Source of the DNA: Bacillus carboniphilus
GTDB lineage: Bacteria > Bacillota > Bacilli > Bacillales > JAIVKR01
DNA length: 64,000 bases
Assembly: GCF_020524035.2 (NCBI RefSeq)
Contig: NZ_CP129013.1
Span: forward strand, 3,224,001-3,288,000
Reading direction: 5' to 3'
The position numbers were made by a program, and so were the translations under genes. Every line of letters begins with the position of its first letter. The first letter of the stretch is position 1. Positions 35,696-44,960 of this stretch are shown piece after piece. The notes beneath the pieces were generated by a model. That model saw only the letters and a program-made list of their open reading frames with translations, was not told where the DNA came from and ran no database searches.

Positions 35696-36304
35696 GTGGA
35701 TAATCAAGATAATGAGATAGTTGGAATCATATTAGCCGGTGGTCATTCTGTCCGATTTGGACAAAATAAAGCGCAAGCCTTATATAATGGATTTCCTTTT
35801 TATCACTATTCTATCCATGCATTGACTACACAGTTATCTAAAAGTTTTATTGTTACAAACAATCAATATTATTCATTTTATAAAAAGAATACTTCTTTAT
35901 ATGTGATTAAAGATATGGAGAGATGGAAAGACCACGGGCCCTTAGGTGGTTTATATAGTGCATTACAAGAAATCGATTCCGACTGGTATTTTGTTTTACC
36001 GATAGATATTCCATTTGTAACTAGAAGATTAATTGAGAGGTTATCTTCTTATGTTTCCAATCAGTATGATGCAGTTGTTCCTGTTGTGAAAAATAAAAAA
36101 CAACCATTAATTGCACTATATCGTTCAACGGTAAAGACAACATTAAAAGAGCAACTAATAAATAGAAACTTGAAGATGGGGATCTTTCTTAAGAATATAA
36201 ATGTCTACTATGTGGATGAAAATGAACTTGGATGTAGTTTAGAATTTACAAATATTAATACAAAAAAAGATTATTACTATCACATTGCTAATCAAAAGGA
36301 GTGA
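35696..36304 (+). CDS. mobA: MobA, molybdenum cofactor guanylyltransferase
   Basis: 202 residues from GTG 35696. GIILAGGHSVRFGQNKA is the nucleotide-binding L-A-G-G-x-S-x-R-x-G-x-x-K motif, and FVLPIDIPFVTRRLI matches the acidic metal-binding P-x-D-x-P region. MobA links GMP to molybdopterin, forming the bis-MGD type cofactor used by NasA/NapA/DMSO-reductase enzymes, which fits the molybdoenzyme here. It precedes moaA by 6 bp. Confidence 0.92.
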   Translation: MDNQDNEIVGIILAGGHSVRFGQNKAQALYNGFPFYHYSIHALTTQLSKSFIVTNNQYYSFYKKNTSLYVIKDMERWKDHGPLGGLYSALQEIDSDWYFVLPIDIPFVTRRLIERLSSYVSNQYDAVVPVVKNKKQPLIALYRSTVKTTLKEQLINRNLKMGIFLKNINVYYVDENELGCSLEFTNINTKKDYYYHIANQKE

Positions 36305-36310
36305 GAGTAT

Positions 36311-37315
36311 ATGCCCGTAGTTGATCGTTTGTATAGGCCTTTAAAGGACTTGCGAATTTCTGTAACCGATCGATGTAATTTTCGTTGCAGCTATTGTATG
36401 CCGAAAGAAATTTTTGGACAAGACTACCCATTTTTAAAGAGAGAAGAGATTTTATCGTTTGAAGAGATCATTCGGGTCGCTAAAGTTGCATCTACTCTCG
36501 GAGTAGAAAAAATTCGTTTGACGGGTGGAGAACCTTTATTACGAAAAGGTGTATCAGAGTTAATTTCACAGCTAAATCGAATAGAAGGAATACGTTATAT
36601 CACCTTAACCACAAACGGCGTCTATCTCGAAAAATATGCAGAGCAACTAAAACAAGCGGGAATTTGTCGGGTAAATGTAAGTCTTGATTCTCTTGATCCA
36701 GAAATTTTTAAACAGATCAATGATATGAATATAGGTCCAGAACCCGTTTTAAAAGGGATCCTTAGAGCAAAGGAAACGGGACTCGAAGTAAAGGTGAACA
36801 TGGTCGTGAAAAAAGGGGTCAATGAATCGCAAGTGTTACCCATGGTTCAATTTTTTAAAGAAAAGGAAATCGCGTTACGTTTCATTGAATTTATGGATGT
36901 GGGGTCAACAAATGGTTGGGATTTAAAAGACGTCCTGACTAAAAAAGAGCTGCATTCGATTATCAGTGAAAAATATCCTATAGAACCGGTGAATCCAACT
37001 TATTTTGGTGAGGTAGCTAAACGTTATCGTTATGTAGGTTCAAGTTCTGAAGTAGGGTTTATCTCTTCAGTATCTGAAACCTTCTGTTCTTCTTGCACAA
37101 GAGCAAGGCTTTCAACAGATGGGAAAATTTACACTTGTTTGTTTGCATCAGAAGGATTTGATTTAAAGTCTCTCCTTCGTTCAAGTGTAGATGACTCTGA
37201 ACTAAAACAGGTTCTTATGGATGTTTGGAATAAACGAGAGGATCGTTATTCAGAACTGCGAACGGAGAAAAGTGAAAAAAGGAAGAAAATCGAAATGTCT
37301 TATATCGGTGGTTAG
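36311..37315 (+). CDS. moaA: MoaA, GTP 3',8-cyclase
   Basis: 334 residues. C22, C26 and C29 (CNFRCSYC) hold the radical SAM cluster; [11 protein letters not shown] binds SAM. The C-terminal cluster is formed by [10 protein letters not shown] and YTC. The protein ends in Gly-Gly (MSYIGG), the essential tail. It catalyses the first radical step from GTP. Start ATG 36311 with AAAGGAGTGAG upstream, cotranscribed with mobA. Confidence 0.95.
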   Translation: MPVVDRLYRPLKDLRISVTDRCNFRCSYCMPKEIFGQDYPFLKREEILSFEEIIRVAKVASTLGVEKIRLTGGEPLLRKGVSELISQLNRIEGIRYITLTTNGVYLEKYAEQLKQAGICRVNVSLDSLDPEIFKQINDMNIGPEPVLKGILRAKETGLEVKVNMVVKKGVNESQVLPMVQFFKEKEIALRFIEFMDVGSTNGWDLKDVLTKKELHSIISEKYPIEPVNPTYFGEVAKRYRYVGSSSEVGFISSVSETFCSSCTRARLSTDGKIYTCLFASEGFDLKSLLRSSVDDSELKQVLMDVWNKREDRYSELRTEKSEKRKKIEMSYIGG

Positions 37316-37361
37316 TATGACTACTTGAATCTTCATTTATAATAATGGAGAAAGGATGAGA

Positions 37362-38159
37362 ATGATGAAAAAACATATAGTAGAGGTTATTAAACAAATT
37401 GAAAAGGATCATGATATCAAAGTGCTTTATGCATGTGAATCCGGAAGCAGGGCGTGGGGATTTCCATCAAAAGATAGTGACTATGATGTCAGGTTTATTT
37501 ATGTACATAAGGTCAATTGGTATTTGTCGATTGATCAAAAAAGAGATGTCATCGAAATACCAGGGAGAGATTCATTGTCTATAAAGGTGGACCCACTTTT
37601 AGATGTAAGCGGGTGGGAGTTAACGAAAGCGTTAAGGCTGTTTAGAAAATCGAATCCACCCTTATTAGAGTGGCTTCGCTCAAGCATGATTTATTATCAA
37701 GCGTATTCGACTATTGATCAATTGCGAGCAATTGAGAATGAAGTGTTTTCACCGATCTCATGTATGCACCACTATTTACATATGGCTAAAAGAAACTTTA
37801 GGGAATACCTTCAAAAAGAAGAAGTGAAGATAAAAAAATATTTTTATGTTTTAAGACCCGTTCTTGCTGGGAAGTGGATTGAAAATCATCAAACGGTTCC
37901 TCCAATTGAGTTTGAGAAGGTGTTTGAAGCAATGATTGAAGAAGGACCTCTAAAACAATCGATTCATGAGCTTTTAGCACGCAAAAAAGCGGGAGAAGAG
38001 TTATTCCTAGAGAAGAGGATCGACGTTATAAATGAATATTTGGAAAAAGAAATTGATTATTTGGAGCAGTATGTGAAAACGATAGAAATTGAACGAAAAG
38101 ACCCAACGGATCAACTTGATCAGTTGTTTAGGGACACATTAAAAGAGGTATGGAGTTAA
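37362..38159 (+). CDS. RlaP/YcgL-like nucleotidyltransferase
   Basis: About 265 residues from ATG 37362 (37356 and 37365 also possible) after GGAGAAAGG. CESGSRAWGFPSKDSDYDVRFIYV is the G-S-R-x-x-G-x-x-x-x-x-S-D-x-D-x-R motif of the PF10127 polymerase-beta-type nucleotidyltransferases (B. subtilis YcgL). Relatives associate with RNA repair in some bacteria, but its role in Bacillus is unknown. It does not obviously belong to the cofactor pathway. Confidence 0.82.
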   Translation: MMKKHIVEVIKQIEKDHDIKVLYACESGSRAWGFPSKDSDYDVRFIYVHKVNWYLSIDQKRDVIEIPGRDSLSIKVDPLLDVSGWELTKALRLFRKSNPPLLEWLRSSMIYYQAYSTIDQLRAIENEVFSPISCMHHYLHMAKRNFREYLQKEEVKIKKYFYVLRPVLAGKWIENHQTVPPIEFEKVFEAMIEEGPLKQSIHELLARKKAGEELFLEKRIDVINEYLEKEIDYLEQYVKTIEIERKDPTDQLDQLFRDTLKEVWS

Positions 38160-38210
38160 TCATTCATTTTAAAAGTTCTGATTGTCTGTTTATTGGAAAT
38201 TTACATAAGA

Positions 38211-38226
38211 TGTGATGAACTTCACA
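38211..38226. promoter_or_regulatory. Fnr box upstream of hcp
   Basis: TGTGA-TGAACT-TCACA, perfect consensus, about 72 bp before the hcp start. Confidence 0.87.
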
Positions 38227-38297
38227 CATTTTTCTCCTGTTTCCTATTATGCTTAATGTAGTGATACGCATTTTAAGGGAGAAAGGGAGGAATGGGG

Positions 38298-39584
38298 ATG
38301 TTTTGTTATCAATGTGAGCAAACACCAGATGGAGGCTGTAAAATAATAGGGGTTTGTGGAAAAGATGAGACAATCGCTAGTTTACAAGACACCATCATTT
38401 TCGGACTAAAAGGAATAGCTGCATATCGAACACACGCTGCTCAATTAGGGTATACAGATTCATTTGTTGATGCTACGACTCATGAAGCGTTATATATGAC
38501 ATTGACAAACTCAAATTTTAACCAGCAAGAACATATTGACATGGCAATGAAAGTTGGGACAGCGGCTATTCGTGTGATGGAGTTATTAGATAAACTCATT
38601 TAGATCGATTAGGTATTCCTCAGCCAATAGAAATTTCGCAAAACAAAATTGAAGGAAAATCAATTATTGTGACCGGTCACAATTTGTTTGCGCTTGAAAT
38701 GTTGTTGAAGCAAACGGAAGGAAAGGGCATTAATATTTATACACACTCAGAGATGCTGCCGGCACACGGATATCCACAATTAAAAAAATATTCTCATTTG
38801 AAGGGAAACATAGGGAAAGCATGGTATGATCAAAGGCGATTATTTGAAAAGTTTTCAGGTGCGATATTAGCTACTACAAACTGCGTCATGCCGATAAAAG
38901 GAACCTACGCAGACCGAATGTTTTCTTATGAAGTAGCTGGATTAGAAAATGTCCAAAAAAATAGAAAATGATGACTTTACTCCTTTAATTAATCGAGCCT
39001 TGGAACTCCCAGCAGTAAATATTGAGTCTGATGAAACGTTAATAACGGGTTTTCATCATCAAACTGTCATTGGATTAGCTCCAGAAATTATTCAAGCTGT
39101 AAAGGACGGAAAAATTAAACGTTTCTTTGTTATTGCGGGCTGTGACGCTCCTGGAAAGGGTGGAGACTATTATCGTTCGTTGGCAACGTCATTACCACCA
39201 GAAACAGTTATATTAACAACTTCTTGTGGGAAATTTAGATTTAATGATGTGAATTATGGAGTTGTACCAGGAACAGAGATTCCACGTTATATTGACTTAG
39301 GTCAATGTAATAACTCTGTATCGACTGTAAAAATTGCTTTAGCACTTGCAGATGCATTTGAATGTGAAATTAACGAACTTCCTGTTAGTATTGTGCTATC
39401 TTGGTTTGAACAGAAAGCGATTGCAATTCTCCTTGGGTTATTCAGTCTAGGGATTCAAGATATTCGAATTGGACCGAAACCTCCAGAATTTATTTCGTCT
39501 GGAGTTATGCAAGTATTGCAAGAAACATTTAATTTAAAGCTTGTTGGAGATGTAGAAGAAGATATGAACGCAATGCTTTCATGA
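38298..39584 (+). pseudogene. hcp: Hcp, hybrid-cluster protein, two frameshifts
   Basis: ATG 38298 (7 nt after GGAGG). The N-terminal C3, C6, C14, C20 pattern (CYQCEQ...GGCKIIGVC) binds the proximal Fe-S cluster. Frames change near 38600 and at an A7 run near 38955, where six A restore GLENVQKIENDDF. Later segments FVIAGCDAPG, TTSCGKFRFN and DLGQCNN hold hybrid-cluster ligands. Length about 429 residues, short for the family, suggesting loss of one helical bundle. Hcp reduces NO or hydroxylamine. May be intact if both shifts are errors. Confidence 0.82.
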
Positions 39585-40075
39585 TTTTTAACCTACAATG
39601 TCAAACCTCTAACGTCTTTCTGTTAGAGGTACAGACTCACTTGTGGGGCTGTCTGTAAAGATGCCGTTATAATAAAGGGGAATAGAGAAAACGACTGTTT
39701 TTCTCCATTTCCTTTTTGTGTTTTTTTAGTCATGCTTAGAGTAGGCCCCTGATGGTAGTCACTGTGAAAACTTTAGGGTGAAAAGACTGAGCAGAGAAGC
39801 AATAAGGAGGGTCTTTAGGATGACATGAATTCTGTAAGAAGCGTTTAACAATCTGATAATTGTCGAACGATTGTTCTTAACACTTGGAATAATTATGTTT
39901 ATAATTAATTATGCGATGATAGATAAAATAAGTAATGAACAAGCAACTTAATAACTTTTCTGATCTCCGAAGCCCTGTAGAGTGTTACCCACACATGTTA
40001 CTGTTCGGAGCATTCTCGTTCTTTTGTCAATGAGTTCCCCCTTTACAATATAAATAGGTACTACTAAAAACTTTT
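39585..40075 (+). other. Intergenic region with terminator and decayed small ORF
   Basis: CCTCTAAC/GTTAGAGG hairpin at about 39606 follows hcp. A second stem (GGAATAGAGAAAA/TTTTTCTCCATTTCC) with T-rich tail ends near 39727. An AAGGAGG at 39807 precedes MNSVRSV, and the neighbouring frame continues NNLIIVERLFLTLGIIMFIIN to TAA 39952, so a frameshifted small membrane peptide gene may once have been here. Nothing else is recognised. Confidence 0.35.
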
Positions 40076-40091
40076 AAGGAGTAGGTATAAG

Positions 40092-40508
40092 ATGAAACAA
40101 CAAATAACACCATATTTATGTTTCAATGGAAATGCAGAACAGGCATTACAGTTTTACAAGAAGATTTTTGGAGGAGAAGTTTTAGAAATTCAAACTTTTG
40201 GAGAAGCTGATTTTCCAACCCCTCCAGAAGCAAAAAATAGAATTCTACATGCGAAATTTAAAAAAGATCAGTTATTATTCATGGTTTCGGACTCATTCCC
40301 TGGAAAAGAAGTAGAAATTGGAAGTAATATTTCTTTAGTCTTAGAATTTGATGAGAAACAAGAGATTGAAAAAACCTATAAACTTTTATCTGAAAAGGGA
40401 ACCATTATCATGGAGCTACAGGACACATTTTGGGACGCATGCTATGCAAAAGTAAAAGACGCTTTTGGTGTCACATGGGATCTCAACCACTCATATAACA
40501 AAAAATAA
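40092..40508 (+). CDS. PhnB/VOC-superfamily protein
   Basis: 138 residues from ATG 40092 with AAGGAG upstream. ITPYLCFNGNAEQALQFYKKIFGGEVL and the later DAFGVTWDLNH are the start and end signatures of the PhnB-like (3-dmu-9_3-mt) branch of the glyoxalase/VOC fold. Members bind small molecules or metals; the reaction is unknown here. Monocistronic. Confidence 0.85.
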   Translation: MKQQITPYLCFNGNAEQALQFYKKIFGGEVLEIQTFGEADFPTPPEAKNRILHAKFKKDQLLFMVSDSFPGKEVEIGSNISLVLEFDEKQEIEKTYKLLSEKGTIIMELQDTFWDACYAKVKDAFGVTWDLNHSYNKK

Positions 40509-40601
40509 TACATTCGAAAAACCAAATTTTTATGGAGAAACTATGTGCTGTATCTCTATTAGTTAATAATTCCAATTGTTGGTTAAGTTTATTTAATTTA
40601 A

Positions 40602-40732
40602 GGGGATGTCTCAAAAGTAACTTTCTATACAAAACAGTGATAAAAATAAAACCCAAAAATGCTGTTAAATCAACATTTTGGGTTTTCAATTTGTCCTCAG
40701 TTACTATGAACATGGACTTTCCGGACAACCCC
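40602..40732 (-). mobile_element. MITE-like element, family B, short copy
   Basis: 131 bp bounded by GGGGATGTCTCAAAAGTAAC and the reverse complement of GGGGTTGTCCGGAAAGTCC. The internal AACCCAAAA.../...TTTTGGGTT hairpin is shared with the 20379 element. IS1182-like ends, no coding capacity. Confidence 0.75.
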
Positions 40733-40800
40733 TTATTTACTTTGATATAAATTTTCAACACGTTTTTTTTAAAAAGGTATACTAAAAAGGAGACTCAATT

Positions 40801-41331
40801 GTGTTCCAAGATCTAGATTATTTACTTGCAGGGAATGAAAGGCAAAAAAAAGCGTATCAAGTGATTTCTTCGTTAAACATCTATGATCATTTAAATGAGG
40901 ATTCGCCTGTCTTATGTGGGACAATCCCTATTGGAATAGATGTGGAAGGATCTGACTTAGATATTATTGTAGAAGTTCATGATGAAGCTCGCTATGAAGA
41001 GAAGGTGAGAAGGTTATATGGACATCTGGACGGCTTTACAGTAAAACATAAGACGATTCGAAAATTCCCTATTGTAAAAGTCAATTTCACCTATAATCAT
41101 TTTGAATTTGAGTTATTCGCACAAGCAGAGCCAGTAAAACGACAATATGCCTATCTTCATATGATTATAGAACACGAAATCTTAAAGAAGTATCCTCATA
41201 TGAAAAGCGAAATCATCCAATTGAAAAAACAAGGGTATAAAACTGAACCTGCTTTTTGTTATTTGCTTCGTATAGAAGGAGATCCATACGAAGGGTTAAT
41301 TGAGTATGGAAAGGAACAAGGGTTTATTTAG
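40801..41331 (+). CDS. DUF4269 nucleotidyltransferase-like protein
   Basis: 176 residues from GTG 40801 after AAGGAGAC. CGTIPIGIDVEGSDLDIIVEV is the G-T-x-P-x-x-I-x-x-x-x-S-D-L-D-I-I motif of DUF4269, a polymerase-beta-like nucleotidyltransferase fold; HFEFELFAQAEPVKRQYAYLHM is also typical. Function unknown. Its stop TAG straddles the left border of a MITE (TTTAG/AGG), so the last residue or two may be non-native. Confidence 0.82.
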   Translation: MFQDLDYLLAGNERQKKAYQVISSLNIYDHLNEDSPVLCGTIPIGIDVEGSDLDIIVEVHDEARYEEKVRRLYGHLDGFTVKHKTIRKFPIVKVNFTYNHFEFELFAQAEPVKRQYAYLHMIIEHEILKKYPHMKSEIIQLKKQGYKTEPAFCYLLRIEGDPYEGLIEYGKEQGFI

Positions 41332-41483
41332 AGGTTGTTCAAAAAGTCATGAAAAATTGCTGTCGAATAACTTTGTTGTCTCGCTATTCCACTCCTCATG
41401 TACAGAGAACGTACACTGTGGTGCTCATAGCTTCGTCGCCTCGTTCTCCTCGGCCCTTTTTCCCCTACTTTTTGAACACGCAC
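41331..41483 (+). mobile_element. MITE-like element, family A, short copy
   Basis: 153 bp with ends GAGGTTGTTCAAAAAGTC and ACTTTTTGAACACGCAC, flanked by a 5-bp direct repeat ATTTA (41326-41330 and 41484-41488). This clean duplication defines the element borders. Lacks hairpin modules. Confidence 0.85.
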
Positions 41484-41510
41484 ATTTAGTTAAAAAAGAA
41501 AGGGGATAAA

Positions 41511-41795
41511 ATGAGAAAATCAAAAAATAACCAAATGCAAATTTTGTTTAATGTGATCGGTGTGGTTACTTTTTTAGGCTTGCTAATTGGGGTGTTGCTT
41601 CATGAACTATATGGTGAAGAAAAAGCAGAATTCATTATGTTCTTCCCAATAAGTCTAGTAATTTATTTCTTTTTAGTGAATATTTATTACTACAGCAAAT
41701 GGGGGAAACAAATTTTTTATAGTTCTCTAATTTTACTATTTGCCCTTGATCTAGGTATGATCATATACTGTCTAACCAACAATAGTTGTGGTTAA
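41511..41795 (+). CDS. Small membrane protein, three segments
   Basis: 94 residues from ATG 41511 with AAAGGGG upstream. Hydrophobic segments at about 10-30, 42-60 and 66-84, with a short basic N-terminus. No family recognised. Confidence 0.55.
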   Translation: MRKSKNNQMQILFNVIGVVTFLGLLIGVLLHELYGEEKAEFIMFFPISLVIYFFLVNIYYYSKWGKQIFYSSLILLFALDLGMIIYCLTNNSCG

Positions 41796-41856
41796 TATTT
41801 ACATTGGTAATGTGATAATGTATAATATTGTTCAATTATGACAAATTAGAGAGGCA

Positions 41857-42210
41857 ATGAAAATGCAGAGAATTTTGTTACATGGTGAAGGACTTTTTGT
41901 TCTATTGACTACTGTCTATATATACTCTATTAATGAGTTTAGTTGGGTGCTATTCTTATTGTTTTTACTTGTTCCTGATGTTTCGATGGTAGGCTTTCTT
42001 ATCAACAATCGAGTGGGTGCAAGGATATATAATTTGTTTCATACATATATACTTTCGCTTTCAGCTATTTTAATAGGGTTCTATTTTTTATCTGATATTT
42101 TTCTAATGATGGGGTTAGTATGGACAGCTCATATTTCTATCGATCGTCTCCTTGGGCTTGGACTAAAATATCAGTCTAGCTTTCAAGATACACATTTGCA
42201 GAGGCTATAA
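41857..42210 (+). CDS. DUF4260 membrane protein
   Basis: 117 residues; start ATG 41857 or 41863 after AGAGAGG. LLHGEGLFVLLTTVYIY, FLLVPDVSMVGFLINNRVGARIYNLFHTY and WTAHISIDRLLGLGLKY are the conserved blocks of DUF4260: E near the start, a P-D-x-S-M/G-x-x-Y/N motif, H-x-x-x-D-R. Four membrane segments. Function unknown. Confidence 0.85.
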   Translation: MKMQRILLHGEGLFVLLTTVYIYSINEFSWVLFLLFLLVPDVSMVGFLINNRVGARIYNLFHTYILSLSAILIGFYFLSDIFLMMGLVWTAHISIDRLLGLGLKYQSSFQDTHLQRL

Positions 42211-42377
42211 GTAGAAAGTCTATGAGAAAAGTATGATCCATATTTTTATTATTTCAAGATTTGGGTGTTTAGAGGTCGGTAGTTGTGAAGGTGAGTTTTA
42301 GTTGGCTCGATTATACTTTGAAACTTGTTACTTTTTATTTCTAGTTTATCTATTTAAGGAAGGAGCTAAAGGTATCA

Positions 42378-42563
42378 ATGTCTAGAAGGGCAGTAGGGAC
42401 AATTATGGTTTTAGTGGGTATCGTAACTATGGCAATAAATATATGGTGGTTTAAATCTGGTGAATATTACGATTGGTTTCGACGAGCAAGTGGTATTATG
42501 TGCACTATCGGAATGTTTTTAATTCCTGACTATGTAAAGGATAAGAAGGAGTGCTCAAACTAA
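42378..42563 (+). CDS. Small two-segment membrane protein
   Basis: 61 residues with hydrophobic segments about 6-24 and 36-50, basic N-terminus and charged C-terminus (VKDKKECSN). AAGGAAGGAG precedes the ATG. A terminator follows. No family recognised. Confidence 0.55.
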   Translation: MSRRAVGTIMVLVGIVTMAINIWWFKSGEYYDWFRRASGIMCTIGMFLIPDYVKDKKECSN

Positions 42564-42578
42564 GTAGATTGAAATATT

Positions 42579-42606
42579 AAGCATCCTGTTGGGTGCTTTT
42601 TTTGAA
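42579..42606 (+). terminator. Rho-independent terminator
   Basis: AAGCATCC/GGGTGCTT stem with TGTT loop followed by a T7 run. Confidence 0.8.
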
Positions 42607-42673
42607 CTTAGTCCTACTAACTCCTTATCAATATGGTGGGTACAGTTTATTGAGAAAGGTATTGAATTTTCTA

Positions 42674-42885
42674 TTAAAAAACAACAAAAAAATAGACCGT
42701 TAGATAAAATATGATTGCTAAAGCAATACTAGCAATAATGATCAAGAGCAACTTCGAATAAAACTTTTTGAGGGGCAAATGTTTATTTTCTTTTTCAAAG
42801 AAAAGGAGAGACGATATCCCCCCTGTAAACCAATATAATAAACTTCGCTCAGATAACTTTTTTCTATTGTTTTCCTTTTCATCAT
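42674..42885 (-). pseudogene. DUF1294-like membrane protein remnant
   Basis: On the minus strand AAGGAGA precedes ATGATG (42885), coding MMKRK, then one missing base in an A4 run. The next frame continues NNRKKLSERSLLYWFTGGISSLLFFE and a hydrophobic tail to TAA 42674-42676. The pattern K-x-L-S-E-R-x-L-L-x-x-x-x-G-G parallels the R-I-P-E-x-x-x-x-x-x-x-G-G core of DUF1294 at 11203. N-terminally short, about 70 residues. Confidence 0.4.
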
Positions 42886-42974
42886 TCTCCTTAGATATAG
42901 AATTCTCCCCTTGAAAAGATAAACAAAGCCAACAACGAAATTGTTGACTTTGTTTTAGGGCTATAGAAGTTTAC

Positions 42975-44936
42975 TCAAATCCAAATATAATCCTTTCCCC
43001 AACTTTCTTTTGCTAATTGGGTAATGTCATTTACGATCTTGTTTTCAACTGCATACGCTTCGCCTTGTTCGTACGGATTATAGTGAAAGGCGTAAAGTCT
43101 AGATGTGAATTCGTGAAATAAAAGAGAACATTCACCTTCTTGTTCTCCATGTTCTTTCACTGACGGTTCTATTCCTTGCCCCCAATTTTGCGAGCTATCG
43201 TTATTTGGATTATAGAAGTAAATTCGATACTCTTCTTTTGGATCTTTGGCAATACGGATAATTGATACTGCATGAAACCCTAAAAGTTTTCCGTGAATAT
43301 TTGTAATGAAGACTCCAACTGGATTTGGATAAATTAGTTCGTAATCATCGTTATATTCTGGGTGGTGAGTAGCATAAAAAAGCCTTACAAAGCCTGAATA
43401 ATCCGTTATATAATTAGTGACTGGATCAATGACCGTGCTGAAGCCTTTTTGCACCCAATTCCCATAGAAGGATGGGTTGACCCATCGATGACCATCTTCA
43501 CCTCGTAATGCGACTCTAGACATCATTTCACTATATAGCTTATCGAGGTGTGGGACAAGTACTAAGGAAACTGGATCAAGCTCATTGTGTAATTCTGGTG
43601 CCAATCCCCTTTGTAAATTTTTTGAATGAATAGGTACTCCTTCAAAGGTGAAATCAAGATCCCCATCCCGTGCCGCTCTTGGGATGATCTCCAGTAAGAA
43701 ACCAGGAGCGTGTTGCGCCCAAAGACTGATTCCCCTCGCTGCTTGGCAAGTAGGATTAAACCCTTGCCCGACTCCAAGTGGTTGCCCAAGGACGCTAATG
43801 GTTCCTGCTACGAGAATACTGTTAGCGGTGACTCCTTCTCCGCTCGTGGTACTCTCATATAGAGCCTTTCGAACATCTGGACGGATATCTAACTCAATCA
43901 GTCGTCTTAATCCTGGAGCTACTGGTGAAGAGGAAAGTACCCCTCGTTCAAGCATGCAAGCTAAACCATAGATTGCTTGCCTTGTAGCTGGAAAAATAGC
44001 GACCTTAATAAGTTGAATAACGAGTTCCAAATGTTCTTCAAGATTGGCTATTCCTTTTGAGTTTAATTGTAGGGCATGTGGAATAATGTCAGGCTCTTTT
44101 TTGCTTATATATCGAAGAAGAGAAGCATGTTGAGGGCAAACAAGCCCCGTTTCTCTCATCGATTTTGCAAATGTCTCACTTTCGGAGATTAATTCGCTTC
44201 TGGATAGGCCTCTTAATGTCATTCGGTAATTATTAGCATGTTTGTTTTCTGAAGAAAGGGTGGACGGTCCTTCAATAGCATGAATAAATTGTTTTAACTG
44301 CTTTTCATAATCTTCATTCATTTCAGAGCTTAACATTTCTTTGGCCATTTTAATAATAGATACAATTCGTTCAGTCATGATTGGGCGCTGTGAGGTGAGG
44401 CGATCAATTTCTTGGATTAACGTTTTCGTTAACTTCTCGGTAGATAGGTAGGTTGCTATAAACTGAAACAAGTGACTGGCTATTTCATCATTTTCGTGTT
44501 TTTCAATTCTAGAACTCTCTGTTGCATTCGGAAATAATAAATGAAGATTATGGACTAAAACTTCAGTTAAAAAATTTTCTGCTTCTTGTGAGGATACTTT
44601 TTCATGTTGATATGATTTTTTAGCGATTGCAAGCATACGAAGTTCACTTAATACTTCTATGATCATGGGGATTCCTTTTGCTTTTAAAGAACCAGAAACA
44701 AGGGAAGCTTGTAACTTTTCCGCTTGCTCCCATGGACCGTCCTGAAATACACCGCTTTGTTCAAAGAGGTGAGAGTATTGAAATAACTGTTCAAACCCAT
44801 CTTTCATATCGATTAGTCGTTGAGCTTCTTGATAGACATCGGTTTGGTATTTAGCCTTTGTGATGGATGGAGCACTTTCTAATTTATTGAGTGCTCGCTC
44901 AAATCGATCAACGATAACATCAGTAGGTAACGACAT
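42975..44936 (-). CDS. 653-residue protein paired with ATP-grasp ligase, possibly papain-like
   Basis: No family recognised with certainty. The N-terminal 270 residues are mostly helical and charged. The C-terminal half contains NPTCQAARGISLWAQ, GFHAVSIIRI and YFYNPNN, a Cys...His...Asn order and spacing like papain-fold peptidases or transglutaminases; this is inference from pattern only. No signal peptide or membrane segment, so probably cytoplasmic. It lies 24 bp downstream of the ATP-grasp gene in the same operon, suggesting a ligase/hydrolase or ligase/processing pair. Start ATG 44936 follows AAGGAG. Confidence 0.6.
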   Translation of the reverse strand: MSLPTDVIVDRFERALNKLESAPSITKAKYQTDVYQEAQRLIDMKDGFEQLFQYSHLFEQSGVFQDGPWEQAEKLQASLVSGSLKAKGIPMIIEVLSELRMLAIAKKSYQHEKVSSQEAENFLTEVLVHNLHLLFPNATESSRIEKHENDEIASHLFQFIATYLSTEKLTKTLIQEIDRLTSQRPIMTERIVSIIKMAKEMLSSEMNEDYEKQLKQFIHAIEGPSTLSSENKHANNYRMTLRGLSRSELISESETFAKSMRETGLVCPQHASLLRYISKKEPDIIPHALQLNSKGIANLEEHLELVIQLIKVAIFPATRQAIYGLACMLERGVLSSSPVAPGLRRLIELDIRPDVRKALYESTTSGEGVTANSILVAGTISVLGQPLGVGQGFNPTCQAARGISLWAQHAPGFLLEIIPRAARDGDLDFTFEGVPIHSKNLQRGLAPELHNELDPVSLVLVPHLDKLYSEMMSRVALRGEDGHRWVNPSFYGNWVQKGFSTVIDPVTNYITDYSGFVRLFYATHHPEYNDDYELIYPNPVGVFITNIHGKLLGFHAVSIIRIAKDPKEEYRIYFYNPNNDSSQNWGQGIEPSVKEHGEQEGECSLLFHEFTSRLYAFHYNPYEQGEAYAVENKIVNDITQLAKESWGKDYIWI

Positions 44937-44960
44937 AAAAAATCTCCTTTATTTCATGAA

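Noticed and set aside
39728-39830. Possible Mg2+ M-box or other riboswitch after hcp (TAGAGTAGGCCCCTGATGG)
   Set aside because: Only a short stretch resembles known aptamers, core elements are missing, and no intact gene follows.
43648-43971. 107-residue plus-strand open frame
   Set aside because: Antisense shadow of the 653-residue gene; no ribosome site and unnatural composition.
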